64,000 nt of DNA from JBHHUI01 sp965248775 (GTDB taxonomy: Bacteria > Chloroflexota > Anaerolineae > Anaerolineales > JBHHUI01): NCBI GenBank assembly GCA_965248775.1, contig OZ252150.1, positions 6,014,001 through 6,078,000 of the forward strand, in the 5' to 3' direction. The translations under genes were made by a program, and so were the position numbers. Below the pieces are notes generated by a model, which was given only the letters and a program-made list of their open reading frames with translations, searched no databases and was not told the DNA's origin. Shown in pieces: positions 28,105 to 37,781 of this stretch (its first letter is position 1; each line of letters starts with the position of its first letter).

Positions 28105-29183
28105 CTGGCGTCTCGCCACAAGCGTTCTACCGGCAACTCCTCCATCAATCCCATACCGCCGAAGATCTGTACTGTGTGATCAGCGGCGCGTCCGAGTGTC
28201 TCTGATGCAAAGAGCTTTGCCATGGCAGCGTCTTCCGGGGTCATCGTACCCTGATCGGCTTTTTGGCAGGCGTGCATAACCAACAGATCGGATGCATGCA
28301 GCTCAGTAGCCATGTCTGCCAGCTTGAATGATGTACCTTGGAATCGTCCGATGGGCTTGCCGAACTGCTTGCGTGTTGCTGCCCAGTTTGTTGCCAAATC
28401 CAAGAGTCGTTCTGTTTTTCCACAGCACTCGGCACCAACATAAACACGCCCCATTTTGAGCCACTTGTCCGCAAGCTCTAACCCCATGCCTACCTCACCC
28501 AGAATCTGGTTTCGATTGACACGACAGTTATCGAAAGTAAGCTCATACGTAGGATAAGCACGCTGACTCACACTCCGCGGGCCTAAACGCATCTCAAATC
28601 CTTTTTCATCTCGATCAACAAGAAAGGCCGTAACTCGATTGCGCGGGCCTTTCGGAGTTTCATCAACACTGGTAACGGCGAAAAGGATCGCAAAGTCGGG
28701 TAGCCCCGCGCTGCTTATGAAATGTTTGGTTCCATTGATAATGTAATCGTCATCATCAGGCACTGCCCTCGTCGCCATCGACATGATGTCAGATCCGGCA
28801 TTGGGCTCGGTGAGAGCAAAACATTCCTTCTTCTCGCCGCTGATACAAGGCTTCAGATAAAGTTCAATTTGATCTGCTTCACAAGCAAGCAACAGTTCTG
28901 TAGGTCGTCCAATGTATGCGTGCAAACCATAGCTGTCTTTACCCAATTCGCGTTCGAAAAGCCCTATAGTTGTATAGTCTAATCCAGCCCCACCTACCGA
29001 TTCCGGCAGATTGAAAGCATAAAATCCTACCTCGAGAGCTTTTGCAGCGATCTGCTTACCAAGCTCTTCGGGGACTTCGCCGGCGATGTCTACTTCGGCT
29101 TCATAAGGGTAGATTTCCTTCTCTAGAAACGCCCGCAGAGATATTAAAATCATGCTTTGTTCTTCTGTTAAGGGGTAATTCAT
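28098..29183 (-). pseudogene. Acyl-CoA dehydrogenase, 3' truncated by fusion
   Basis: Flavoprotein oxidising acyl-CoA. ALTEPNAGSDIMSMATRA (FAD/substrate region), DFAILFAVTS, GRFQGTSFKLADMATEL and QIFGGMGLMEELPVERLWRDARLER are typical. The family normally continues WDGTSEIQ and about 15 more residues. Here the frame enters antisense xdhA sequence after RLER and ends at 28029 with unrelated residues. The active-site Glu position (after RYP/Y-region) is distorted by the loss, so activity is doubtful. Confidence 0.85.
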
Positions 29184-29353
29184 TAGATACCTTCGACTCT
29201 CCAGAATTTGTTAGCAGTGCTGGTATTTTGTATTTTTTTTCTTTGTGGGAGACCAAATAGTATCAGGTAGATTATAAATGATTGGCTAACATTTATAGGG
29301 CCGATTGTTCTAGCCTCAGCATCCGGTTGCTTCGAAAGTGATAGGCTCCGCGC

Positions 29354-30115
29354 TCATCCCGCAGAAATCCCCCCATCGAGTGTGAGGGTGTGGCCGGTCA
29401 TAAAACCCGCTTCATCCGAGCAAAGGTACATCACAGCGGCGGCAATTTCTTCTACTGTGCCTAGCCTCCGCGCAGGAATCCATTTTTCAAGTTGCGCAGC
29501 AAATCTCGGATCGGCATCGCGCCCGCGTTGCACCATCGGCGTCTCCGTATAAGCCGGGCACACCGCATTGATCCGAATCCCTTTACGGATGTATTCAAGC
29601 GCAGCGGTCTTGGTCAACCCAACCACCGCGTGTTTGCTGGCAGCATAAGCTGAGAGCCGGGGCGAACCGAGTAGTCCGGCAACCGATGCCAGATTCACAA
29701 TCACGCCATGACCTTGCGCAAGCATGACCACTATTTCTGCCTTCATACAATGCCAGACCCCGGCAACGTTAATTTCCATCACGCGTACGTAATCGTCGTC
29801 GGGGTATTCATGCAATGGTGCTCGGATGCCCTCTACCCCGGCATTGTTGAGAGCGAAATCGAGCTGCCCAAACGCCTCTACAGTCGTCTCTACCATATGG
29901 TCGACAGCTGCTTTGTCGGTCATGTCGGCGTGTGTATATGCTGCAGTTCCGCCAGCAGCGCGAATTAACTCGGCTGATTCCTCTCCGCCCTCATCGTTCA
30001 AATCTGCAATCAACACGCGCGCACCCTTGCTTGCGAAGGCGAGCGCTGCCGCCCGGCCAATGCCGGAAGCGCCGCCGGTAACGAGCGCAACTCGATCTTG
30101 GAAGTCTAAGCTCAT
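29354..30115 (-). CDS. Short-chain dehydrogenase/reductase
   Basis: Classical SDR of 253 residues: TGGASGIG cofactor motif, acidic VLIADLND favouring NAD, NNAG, catalytic Ser in NLASVAG, and YAASK. The end MTGHTLTLDGGISAG is typical of the FabG/glucose-dehydrogenase branch. It lies 15 nt from the sulfite-oxidase-like gene and is probably the last gene of that minus-strand operon. Substrate unknown. Confidence 0.9.
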   Translation of the reverse strand: MSLDFQDRVALVTGGASGIGRAAALAFASKGARVLIADLNDEGGEESAELIRAAGGTAAYTHADMTDKAAVDHMVETTVEAFGQLDFALNNAGVEGIRAPLHEYPDDDYVRVMEINVAGVWHCMKAEIVVMLAQGHGVIVNLASVAGLLGSPRLSAYAASKHAVVGLTKTAALEYIRKGIRINAVCPAYTETPMVQRGRDADPRFAAQLEKWIPARRLGTVEEIAAAVMYLCSDEAGFMTGHTLTLDGGISAG

Positions 30116-30130
30116 AGAAAAATAGAGTCC

Positions 30131-31201
30131 CTACTCAACATTGACGGGATGGGGATGCACCATATTGAACATATAGCCGCGCTCATTGATTGGATGACTG
30201 GCCGGTTGCGTATTGCCGGCTTCATCGGTGGCGCGAGTCTGCAAGGAGTGTTCGCCTGGTTGTGCCTCCCAGGTGAGTTCGAAGCGTACCCACGAGTACT
30301 TCAGAATTGGCGGGATCAATGTGGCAGTTTTCCACTTACGTTCATTATCGCTGCGCCATTCAACCTTGGCGATCTTGGCATGGGGCGAACGAGCAAAGCC
30401 ACGCACGACTTGTAAGCCGGATTCGAGGTGCGCCGGCCAGGGCAGGGCGAGCGAACTCTTAATATTCAAAGTTGAAATGGGTGCCCCTTCCGCCAGGCTA
30501 TCTTCGTCCGGCGGCCATTCGGGACCGATGAGTACATATTGTTTCGTATTGCGGGACACCCAAATTTTTTCGGACGATACTTCGATTGTTCCAAGCCACT
30601 TCACACTGTTCGTTCCTACCCAGCCGGGCACTATCGCGCGTAGCGGGAAGCCATGGTCGTAAGGCAATAGTTCGCCATTCATCGAGTAGGCCAGGATCGT
30701 ATCGAGATCCAATGCTTTATTGATGGGAATAGGTCGTTGCACGCCGCCTTCAGTGGCATCTTCATCCAACCCGATCAGGTTAACGTCCAGTGCATTCGGT
30801 CGCAGTCCGGCCATTTCGAGAACATAGCGCAACGGTACGCCTGTCCACTCAGCCATGCCAACCCCACCCAGCGTCCATTGCACTTCGCCGACTTCGCGGC
30901 CCAGTACTTTCTGATACAAACTGCGCTGGCTGCCCGCACATTCCAGGTAGGCGAGGACTGTACGGCTGGGGAGGCTTAACAGATCTGCGTATGTGAGTCT
31001 GAGTGGTTGCGAGATAGCATCGCCGACGATGCGGAGTTGATAGGTGGCTTCATCAATAATTGGCGTCCCAGCATCATTGCAAACGAAGAAGCGCTCATTC
31101 GGAGTGAGAAATCCATATTGTTGGGCAAGTTCGGGTTCGAGAGAGAACTCGAGGATGGTGAATCCCGTCGGGTCTTTCACCCAGATGTTGTCAGGCTTCA
31201 T
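30131..31201 (-). CDS. Sulfite-oxidase-family molybdopterin enzyme
   Basis: 356 residues without signal peptide. The SUOX fold region has the Mo-ligating Cys in YLECAGSQRSLYQK (usually ECAGNGR), then GVPLRYVLEMAGLRP, GFPLRAIVPGWVGTNSVKWL and a C-terminal Mo-co dimerisation domain (VRGFARSPHAKIAKVEWRSD to LQTRATDEAGNTQP). No haem domain is attached. A cytosolic location and an unknown oxyanion or sulfur substrate are likely. The stop overlaps nothing downstream; its ATG overlaps the MDR gene stop by 4 nt. Confidence 0.88.
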   Translation of the reverse strand: MKPDNIWVKDPTGFTILEFSLEPELAQQYGFLTPNERFFVCNDAGTPIIDEATYQLRIVGDAISQPLRLTYADLLSLPSRTVLAYLECAGSQRSLYQKVLGREVGEVQWTLGGVGMAEWTGVPLRYVLEMAGLRPNALDVNLIGLDEDATEGGVQRPIPINKALDLDTILAYSMNGELLPYDHGFPLRAIVPGWVGTNSVKWLGTIEVSSEKIWVSRNTKQYVLIGPEWPPDEDSLAEGAPISTLNIKSSLALPWPAHLESGLQVVRGFARSPHAKIAKVEWRSDNERKWKTATLIPPILKYSWVRFELTWEAQPGEHSLQTRATDEAGNTQPASHPINERGYMFNMVHPHPVNVE

Positions 31202-32178
31202 CCGGTGAAAAGCACTTTCCCCTTACGGCCAGGTTGCTCTGCGTATTGGACGGCCGCCTGGAAATCTGCGAGGTCAAATTCGCGGTCGACTGGCGGGACA
31301 AGATCGCCTTTTGCAAAAAGCTCCATGAGTTCATTGAGAACCGGAGCCAAATCCTCAGGGGGTGTTGTGCGGAACCATTGCACCAACCAAAACCCGCGCA
31401 CTGTTGTGCCCCGGAATAATATCTCTCCGTTACTGACCGGGGTGGGTTGATTGCTCAGCATTCCATAGGCGAGCATCGTTCCGCCGGGCCTTATACAGCG
31501 CAAGGCCAGCGCACCCGTCTCGCCGCCGACTGCGTCCAGGGCGCCACTAGCGCCAGCTCCGCCGGTCTTCGCACGCACGCGTTCTACAAGGTCTGATTCG
31601 TCCGTGCAATATGCGGCATCCGCCCCCAATTCCAGCAATTCGTCCACCTGTTCCGGACGGCGCACAAAGTTAATCGTGTTATATCCTTTCAATATCGCGA
31701 TCTGGATCACGAGTCGCCCAAGCGTGGATCCGGCCCCCGTTTGCAAAACCCAATCATCGGGCTGTAAATTTAAGTCTTGGGTCAGCATGACCCAGGCCGA
31801 AATTGGGTTGCCAACAAACTGAGCGGCGCTTTGATCACTTATACTTTCTGGGGCCGGGATTAGAAATTCCGGACGCACATTAGCATACTCTTGCCAGGAG
31901 CCTGCGATTGAGAGCGGAATCATGCGGGTGCCCAATGTGATGCCTTTTACACCAGTGCCCACTGCGTCCACGATTCCCATTCCTTCCATCCCCGGTGTGC
32001 CGGGTAATTTCGGCAATCTTCCGTACATGCCACGGAGTGTAGCCAGGTCGGATGGATTGAGGCTGCGATGCGTAAGACGCAGACGTACTTCATCTGGGCC
32101 GGGAACAGGCATTGGGACATCATCTAATTTCAAGACTGTAGCGGGTTCGCCAAAGTTGTCGAAGCGGATGGCTCTCAT
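31198..32178 (-). CDS. Zinc-independent MDR oxidoreductase (quinone/enoyl reductase type)
   Basis: 326 residues: MRAIRFDNFGEPATVLKLDD start, GMEGMGIVDAVGTGVKGI, nucleotide-binding VLQTGAGSTLGRLVIQIA, and GGTMLAYGMLSN. The zinc-site cysteines of alcohol dehydrogenases are absent, so it fits the NADPH:quinone oxidoreductase or 2-enoyl reductase (Etr1-like) branch. Coupled on both sides by stop/start overlaps (TAATG with the thioesterase, 4 nt with the sulfite-oxidase-like gene). Confidence 0.88.
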   Translation of the reverse strand: MRAIRFDNFGEPATVLKLDDVPMPVPGPDEVRLRLTHRSLNPSDLATLRGMYGRLPKLPGTPGMEGMGIVDAVGTGVKGITLGTRMIPLSIAGSWQEYANVRPEFLIPAPESISDQSAAQFVGNPISAWVMLTQDLNLQPDDWVLQTGAGSTLGRLVIQIAILKGYNTINFVRRPEQVDELLELGADAAYCTDESDLVERVRAKTGGAGASGALDAVGGETGALALRCIRPGGTMLAYGMLSNQPTPVSNGEILFRGTTVRGFWLVQWFRTTPPEDLAPVLNELMELFAKGDLVPPVDREFDLADFQAAVQYAEQPGRKGKVLFTG

Positions 32179-32672
32179 TAGGTCTCCGGTCGAAAGATCA
32201 TGCAGGTTGTGCTGCCGTGGGCGTACGGCTTTCCGCTGCTGTCCAGCAAGCGACCCTCGGCGGTTGCGGTGCGCCGCCCCAAATGGAGCACGCTGCCTTC
32301 ACAACGCATGCGGCCTGTCTCGATTGTGATGGGTCGCACCATGTTCACTTTTATTTCGAGTGTAGTGAAGTATGCGCCTTTGGGCAGCATGGATTGAACT
32401 GAACAGGCCAATGCGGAATCGAGCAGTGTGCAAGGGATGCCGCCGTGCACAGTACCGACTGGGTTGTAATGGAATTCTGCTGGTGTGAATTCGAAGACGA
32501 TGCGACCTTCTTCGACCTCGGTCATCGCCATATCTATTAAATAACCGATGGGAGGTTGTGGGAGTTCACCTGACACCATCTTATGGAATAACTCCAAGCC
32601 GCTTAATTCTCCGGCAGCCGCTATCAACTCATGCGGGTCATCCCAGGACACAATTCGACTGCGTTCGGTCAT
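32178..32672 (-). CDS. PaaI-type hotdog thioesterase
   Basis: 164 residues from ATG 32672. Hotdog core with NPVGTVHGGIPCTLLDSALACSV (the HGG motif and catalytic Asp region) and EIKVNMVRPITIETGRM, as in PaaI/DUF4442 acyl-CoA thioesterases. The longer frame upstream overlaps the aminotransferase and is not coding. It starts 16 nt after the aminotransferase stop. Confidence 0.87.
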   Translation of the reverse strand: MTERSRIVSWDDPHELIAAAGELSGLELFHKMVSGELPQPPIGYLIDMAMTEVEEGRIVFEFTPAEFHYNPVGTVHGGIPCTLLDSALACSVQSMLPKGAYFTTLEIKVNMVRPITIETGRMRCEGSVLHLGRRTATAEGRLLDSSGKPYAHGSTTCMIFRPET

Positions 32673-32688
32673 TTTTGTTTGATCCCGA

Positions 32689-33993
32689 TTAAAAGTTCTC
32701 CTGGACTTCGGCAAGGGCGTGCTCAATTTTTTCCAGCGCCTCGTCAACATGCTCTTCCGTTGCTGTGAGCGGCGGAGATATACGCAACACATTGCCGTAC
32801 ATTCCGCCTTTGCCAATCAGCAGTCCCCGTTGGCGTGTCGCTTCGAAGAGTTGATTGACTGCCTCCGTTGCCGGTTCCTTTGATTTACGGTCGGTTACCA
32901 GTTCGACTCCCTGCATCAGTCCCCGTCCACGCACATCGCCTATGAGCGGATACTTCTCGGCCATCGCATCCAAGCCCGAGCGAAGCCGAGAACCGACGGT
33001 CTGACTATGCTGGGGGTCTGCCTCTGTCTCCATGACATCGATTGTGGCGCGCGAGGCTGCACATACGACTGGGTTGCCACCGAACGTGCTGATGGTGAGT
33101 CCCTGGCCACTTGTAGATTCGGCGATCTCCGCTGTTGTGATCGTATTCCCCATCGGGAAGCCGTTCGCGACGCCCTTCGCCATTGTCATCACATCCGGCA
33201 CAACGTCCGAATGCTCGATCGCCCACCAGTGTTCGCCGGTGCGCCCAAAGCCAGTCTGAACTTCGTCGATGATCAACAGACCCTCGTAGCGATGCACGAT
33301 CTCTTCGGCAATCTGGAAATACTCTGCTGGAGGGGTGACAAAGCCGCCTACACCTTGGATGGGTTCTGCGATGAATGCAGCAATACGGCCGGGTGTGGTG
33401 GTTTTAATAACGTCCTCAATATCTTCTGCACAGGCGACACCGCAGTCAGGGTAAGTCAGTTGCAGGGGGCAGCGATAGCAATACGGAGCCAACGCATGTT
33501 TGATACCGCTCGTCTGGACGGTGGGGTTGCGCCAGCCCGAAATACCGGTCAGGCTACTCGCTATAGCAGAACGTCCATGGTAGCCATTGCGTAAAGCGAT
33601 CACCTCATGTGCGCCTGTGTACCCGCGTGCAAGTTGGATCGCAGTTTCGTTGGCCTCTGTGCCCGAATTTGTGAAATAGGATTGTTGCAAGTCTCCGGGC
33701 GTTATCTCGGCAATTTTCTCGGCTAGCAGAACATGTTGCTCGTTCGGATAGAGCGTGGAGCTATGAACCAATTTGCCGAGTTGTTCGCGCACGGCATTGA
33801 TAACCTTCTCGTTGTTATGCCCAACGCTTGTTGTCAGAATGCCGGCGAAGAAATCAAGGTATTGATTTCCGTCTACATCCCAGACATAGACCCCGTCGCC
33901 GTGATCTAGAGGCATGGGCTCACTGTAATAAAGTAGATGATTCGGCCAAAGATATTGTTTCTGTTTCTCGAGTATCGATTGTGAATCTGTCAT
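32689..33993 (-). CDS. Class III PLP-dependent aminotransferase (AGXT2/4-aminobutyrate type)
   Basis: 434 residues. Cofactor phosphate region YFTNSGTEANETAIQLAR, LLIIDEVQTGFGRTGEHWW with the PLP Asp, and Lys in MTMAKGVANGFPMG. Closest in pattern to alanine-glyoxylate/omega-amino-acid aminotransferases. First gene of a minus-strand operon with thioesterase, MDR reductase, sulfite-oxidase-like enzyme and SDR. The amino donor cannot be fixed from sequence. Confidence 0.92.
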   Translation of the reverse strand: MTDSQSILEKQKQYLWPNHLLYYSEPMPLDHGDGVYVWDVDGNQYLDFFAGILTTSVGHNNEKVINAVREQLGKLVHSSTLYPNEQHVLLAEKIAEITPGDLQQSYFTNSGTEANETAIQLARGYTGAHEVIALRNGYHGRSAIASSLTGISGWRNPTVQTSGIKHALAPYCYRCPLQLTYPDCGVACAEDIEDVIKTTTPGRIAAFIAEPIQGVGGFVTPPAEYFQIAEEIVHRYEGLLIIDEVQTGFGRTGEHWWAIEHSDVVPDVMTMAKGVANGFPMGNTITTAEIAESTSGQGLTISTFGGNPVVCAASRATIDVMETEADPQHSQTVGSRLRSGLDAMAEKYPLIGDVRGRGLMQGVELVTDRKSKEPATEAVNQLFEATRQRGLLIGKGGMYGNVLRISPPLTATEEHVDEALEKIEHALAEVQENF

Positions 33994-34429
33994 GATGTCC
34001 TTCCTAATCCTAAGAGGTGCAATCCTGTCAGAGTGGGGAGAATTGTAATGCCATCAGTTGGGTTGTCAACACCTTCCGATACATCTCCAACACTTGCTTC
34101 GTATCTTCGGGTTGGAAAAGGTGTTTTATATTTTGATCCGGTTTGACTCGTTCACAAGATGAGTATAGATTCGGGACCAGTGGTGTCCAATTTGCGGCGC
34201 CATCGCCTCGTTCGCCAATTTGAAGTCAAAAAGAAGAGGAGTGCCCACCGGCTGATTAATTCTCAACGTCTCTTTCAACAAGCCAGAATATCCCGAACGC
34301 TTTAATTTTTCGGGGAAAAGGCTATTTCATCACGTAGATTCAACAACCAAGTGCAACTTTGAAGGTCGAAAAGAGAGGCGAGCTGCAGTAGGATGAGCGC
34401 TTCTCGACGACCAAGTCAAAGGAGCACTC
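33994..34429. other. Intergenic region leading into an IS30-type fragment
   Basis: It contains the upstream region of the aminotransferase operon and, toward 34340-34429, the left part of an IS30-family element. No protein-like frame found. Confidence 0.45.
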
Positions 34430-34777
34430 GTGAAACTCTACAAGCAGCTCACCCAAGAGCAACGATACCAGATATACGCCTTGAAGAAAGCCGGACATGA
34501 GCAAACAGAAATCGCGCAGGTGGTGGGTGTCCATAAGTCAACCATCAGTCGAGAGTTGCGGCGCAATCGGGGCCTGCGTGGTTACCGCCCCAAGCAAGCG
34601 CAACGATTGGCGTCGGAGCGCTGGCAACGGCGACACGTACGCATCCGGCCGCAGACCTGGCAACTGATAGCGGAGAAGTTGCGGACGGATTGGAGCCCGG
34701 AACAGATTTCGGGCTGGATGAGGTGCAACGGGCATGAGCAAGTCAGTCACCCAGTCACCCAGTCACGAATGAACTGG
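34430..34777 (+). pseudogene. IS30-family transposase, 3' truncated
   Basis: GTG start, then the IS30 N-terminal helix-turn-helix: LTQEQRYQIYALKKAGHEQ, VGVHKSTISRELRRNRG, and the second conserved region LRTDWSPEQISGWM. After about residue 98 the frame reads into palindromic repeat sequence and is cut by IS3 copy 2. The DDE catalytic domain is missing. Confidence 0.85.
34749..34777. repeat. Palindromic repeat at the IS30/IS3 junction
   Basis: CACCCAGT occurs twice in tandem; the second copy (34757-34763) pairs across CACGAATGA with ACTGG, where IS3 copy 2 begins, so the IS cuts its right arm. Confidence 0.7.
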
Positions 34778-34840
34778 TGGCATTACCCTGGTTTAGTGGA
34801 CAACGAGATAAGATAGATTCACAGATCAGGGAGGACCCAA

Positions 34841-35137
34841 ATGAGTACATACAGGAAGACATACACGCGCGAATTCAAGGTCGAAGCCGTTCGGTTATCG
34901 TATGATAGCGACACATCGGTTGAGCAGCTTGCTTTGGATTTGGGAGTAAGTAGTAGCAGTCTGAATCGCTGGCGGGCTGAATACGCGGCTGGTGGAGCGC
35001 AGGCATTTCCCGGAAAGGGAAAGCCGAAGGAGCGCGACCGCGAGCTGGCGGAGTTGAAGCGCGAATTGCACGTGGTGCGCCAGGAACGGGACATCCTAAA
35101 AAAAGCCATGGCGGTGTTTGCGCGCGAGCAGAAGTGA
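34841..35137 (+). CDS. IS3-family OrfA (copy 2)
   Basis: 98 residues, same helix-turn-helix and coiled-coil layout as copy 1 with a few substitutions (Ala to Ser in DTSVEQL; Gly for Asp in YAAGGAQ). The A7 slippery run near the 3' end is kept. Confidence 0.93.
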   Translation: MSTYRKTYTREFKVEAVRLSYDSDTSVEQLALDLGVSSSSLNRWRAEYAAGGAQAFPGKGKPKERDRELAELKRELHVVRQERDILKKAMAVFAREQK

Positions 35138-35997
35138 GATTTCGCTTCATTGACGAACACAAAGGCGAGTACAGCATCAGTCTGATGTGTCGGGTACTGC
35201 AAGTCACACGTAGCGGCTACTACGCCTGGCGCAAGCGGCCGGTCAGCCCGCGCGAGCAAGCCAGCCAGGCGTTGGGACGCGAGATCAGAGCGATCTTTGA
35301 GCAGCATCGCGGCGTCTATGGCTGTCCGCGCATTCACCGCGAACTACAGGACCGCGGCATCCGCTGCGGCCACAACCGGGTGGCCCGTCTGTTGCGCCTG
35401 CATGGCCTGCAAGCCCGACGCAAACGGAGCTACAAGGTGACAACCCAGTCGAAGCACAGCCTGCCCGTAGCGCCGAATTTGCTCGTTCAGGACTTCACGG
35501 CCACTGCGCCTAACGAAGTGTGGCTGGCCGACATCACTTACATTGCAACCAGTGAAGGTTGGCTCTATCTCGCAGCAGTCCTCGACCTGTACTCGCGACG
35601 GATCGTCGGCTGGGCACTCGGCAAACGCTTGGGCCGCCAACTGACTTTGGATGCTTTGGAGATGGCTCTGCGTTCGCGAAAACCGCCGCCAGGTCTCATC
35701 CATCATTCTGACCGGGGGAGTCAGTACGCCAGCGCTGAGTATCAGGCGCTGCGCAAGCTTCATGACATCACGCCCAGTATGAGCCGAAGGGGAAACTGCT
35801 ACGATAACGCCCCCATGGAGAGCTTCTTTGCCAGCCTGAAATCCGAGTGTGTATACCAGCAACTGTACGCCAGCCGGGCCGCTGCTCGCACCAGCGTCTT
35901 TGACTATGTCGAAGTGTTTTACAATCGGCAACGGATGCATTCGGCCCTGGATTACATGAGCCCACATGCCTATGAACAATTACCTTTAGTGGCTTAA
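35134..35997 (+). CDS. IS3-family OrfB, DDE integrase (copy 2)
   Basis: 287 residues, apparently identical in sequence to copy 1, with VWLADITYI, HHSDRGSQYAS and APMESFFASLKSE catalytic regions. Overlaps OrfA by 4 nt. Confidence 0.95.
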   Translation: MRFRFIDEHKGEYSISLMCRVLQVTRSGYYAWRKRPVSPREQASQALGREIRAIFEQHRGVYGCPRIHRELQDRGIRCGHNRVARLLRLHGLQARRKRSYKVTTQSKHSLPVAPNLLVQDFTATAPNEVWLADITYIATSEGWLYLAAVLDLYSRRIVGWALGKRLGRQLTLDALEMALRSRKPPPGLIHHSDRGSQYASAEYQALRKLHDITPSMSRRGNCYDNAPMESFFASLKSECVYQQLYASRAAARTSVFDYVEVFYNRQRMHSALDYMSPHAYEQLPLVA

Positions 35998-36029
35998 CCA
36001 ACTGTCCACTGAATCGGGGTAATACCACT

Positions 36030-36076
36030 GTCACGAAGTGGAGTGCGCACTTCACTCTGTGACGAATGCACTGGGT
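36030..36076. repeat. 34-bp palindrome joined to a half palindrome
   Basis: GTCAC...GTGAC (36030-36063) around GAGTGCGCACTTC is a near-perfect inverted repeat. It continues as GAATGCACTGGGT, the right half of the CCCAGT/ACTGGG family. It lies just before the GVRLSELL motif of the recombinase. Confidence 0.75.
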
Positions 36077-36637
36077 CGTGATAGCGGCGTGCGGCTCTCG
36101 GAATTGCTAGACCTGCGCCTGGGGGACCTGAATCTAGCGGCTAGCAATGCGACGGTGCGAGGAGGTAAGCCAGGCCGCGACCGCGTGGTCTACCTGAACC
36201 CGCAACTCATGAGTGCCCTTGGGCGTTATCTGAACAAGCGCCCAAACTTGCCTGACGACGACCATGTCTTCTTATTACGGGGGCGCTCGCCAACGCCACG
36301 TACTATCCAGCGGCGGCTGGCCAGTTATGGCCAGCAATGTGGTGTGCAGGTCTCCCCACATCGTCTCAGACACACGTTAGCAACGAGGTTGGTCAATCAG
36401 GGTATGCCTATTCTCTCGCTCAGAAAGCTTCTAGGCCACCAACACCTAAACACCACACAGATCTATGCTCGGATTTATGATAAAACACTCTATAAGCAGT
36501 TCAAGGAGGCGATGTCTCGACTGGAGGCCATTGAGGTTGACACCTGGCCCAGCTTCAAGGCGATAGAGTTGGGGCTAGTTGAACTTGACGAGATGCTGCA
36601 AAACGCCAAAAGAATGGCGGAGGCAGAGCAACACTAA
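36077..36637 (+). pseudogene. Tyrosine recombinase (TR1), catalytic domain only
   Basis: The N-terminal half is gone (IS3 copy 2 and a palindrome stand in its place). What remains starts at SGVRLSELLDLRLGDL (first catalytic Arg), with RGGKPGRDRVVYL (Lys), SPHRLRHTLATRLVNQG (His-x-x-Arg), KLLGHQHLNTTQIYAR (His and Tyr nucleophile). The end resembles that of TR3 at 43.9 kb, so the two are relatives. Confidence 0.8.
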
Positions 36638-37020
36638 TTACCGGCTCATTGGCTTGGACATCGCTTGCACTTGACGCCAATTTCTCTTACGGTCCTTCTT
36701 CGGCGAATATTTATTGGTAACTCAGTGTAAGCACCAATCAGCGACGTGAGCGACTAGAGCACTTTTGCCATTGTGGGTGTCCGGTATTATCGTGTAGAAA
36801 TGTACGCTAAGGATCGTGGATTAAACAGTTAGCGAGAAGTAGCAAAGAAGAGCAACCCTGCCACAGGAGTGGCTGACTATAATACGCCGATGCCAATACA
36901 ACCATATCCTCCTAAAGTTGAAGCGCAGATGAGACGGTTCTATGAAACGCTGTCGGAGAAAGACCGGCGGCGCTATGCGGGCGTAGAAGCAGCCAAGCTG
37001 GGGCGCGGTGGCGCCGAGTA

Positions 37021-37046
37021 CTGCCGGCCCCGGCAAGTGTGCGCTA
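37021..37046. repeat. 26-bp GC palindrome inserted in a transposase gene
   Basis: CTGCCGGCCCCGGCAAG core. Removing 26 bp restores the frame from GGAEY to YICQALGCSYRT. Confidence 0.65.
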
Positions 37047-37756
37047 CATTTGTCAGGCGCTGGGATGTAGTTATCGCACCGTGGCACGGGGTCGGGCCGA
37101 GCTTGGCGACCCGGCAACTCTTGCGCAGCCGGGTATCCGCCGCAGAGGCGGACGCAAGTCGGCGTTTGAAACCATTGCCGGGCTGGACGAAGCGTTTCTG
37201 CGAGTGCTCGAGAAGCATACGGCAGGCTTGCCAACAGATAGCGACGTCAAATGGACGAACTTGAAGCGCGGGCAGATCGTTGACCGATTGGCGGAAGACG
37301 AAGACATCCATGTGAGTGTGACGGTAGTTGACCAATTGCTTGTGAAGCATAACTTTCGTAAGCGTCAGGCTTTCAAAGCCACCGCTGGCGGTCAGTCTGT
37401 GCAGCGCGATGAACAGTTCCTGAATATCGCACGTTTGCGGGAAGAGTACGCCGCGCGCGGCAACCCGATCCTGAGCAGGGACACGAAAAAAAAGAGCTGA
37501 TTGGAAACCTTTTTCGCGCCGGGACGCTCTATACGCAAGAAACTATACATGTGTACGACCATGACTTTCCCTCGCTCGCCACGGGGCTTGCTATTCCACA
37601 CGGCCTATTCGACGTGCTGCGCAACATCGGGTACGTGACGTTGGGCACCAGTCACGACACAAGCGAGTTCGCAATGGATAGTCTGCGGCATTGGTGGAAC
37701 ACGCATGGGCGCTTTGATTATCCGGCGGCAACTTCGATCCTGCTCCTATGTGATTG

Positions 37757-37781
37757 CCCAGTCCCGGCGACTGGACGGGGT
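37757..37781. repeat. CCCAGT-family palindrome, in frame in the ISAzo13 transposase
   Basis: CCCAGTC-CCGG-CGACTGG; adds 24 bp (PVPATGRG) without breaking the frame. Confidence 0.65.

Larger units (their letters stand above)
34778..36027 (+). mobile_element. IS3-family insertion sequence, copy 2 (1250 bp)
   Basis: Same ends and length as copy 1. Left flank is an IS30 transposase fragment, right flank a tyrosine-recombinase fragment, and the 3-bp flanks (TGG and CTG) do not match. The present junctions therefore do not reflect a simple insertion. Confidence 0.95.
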
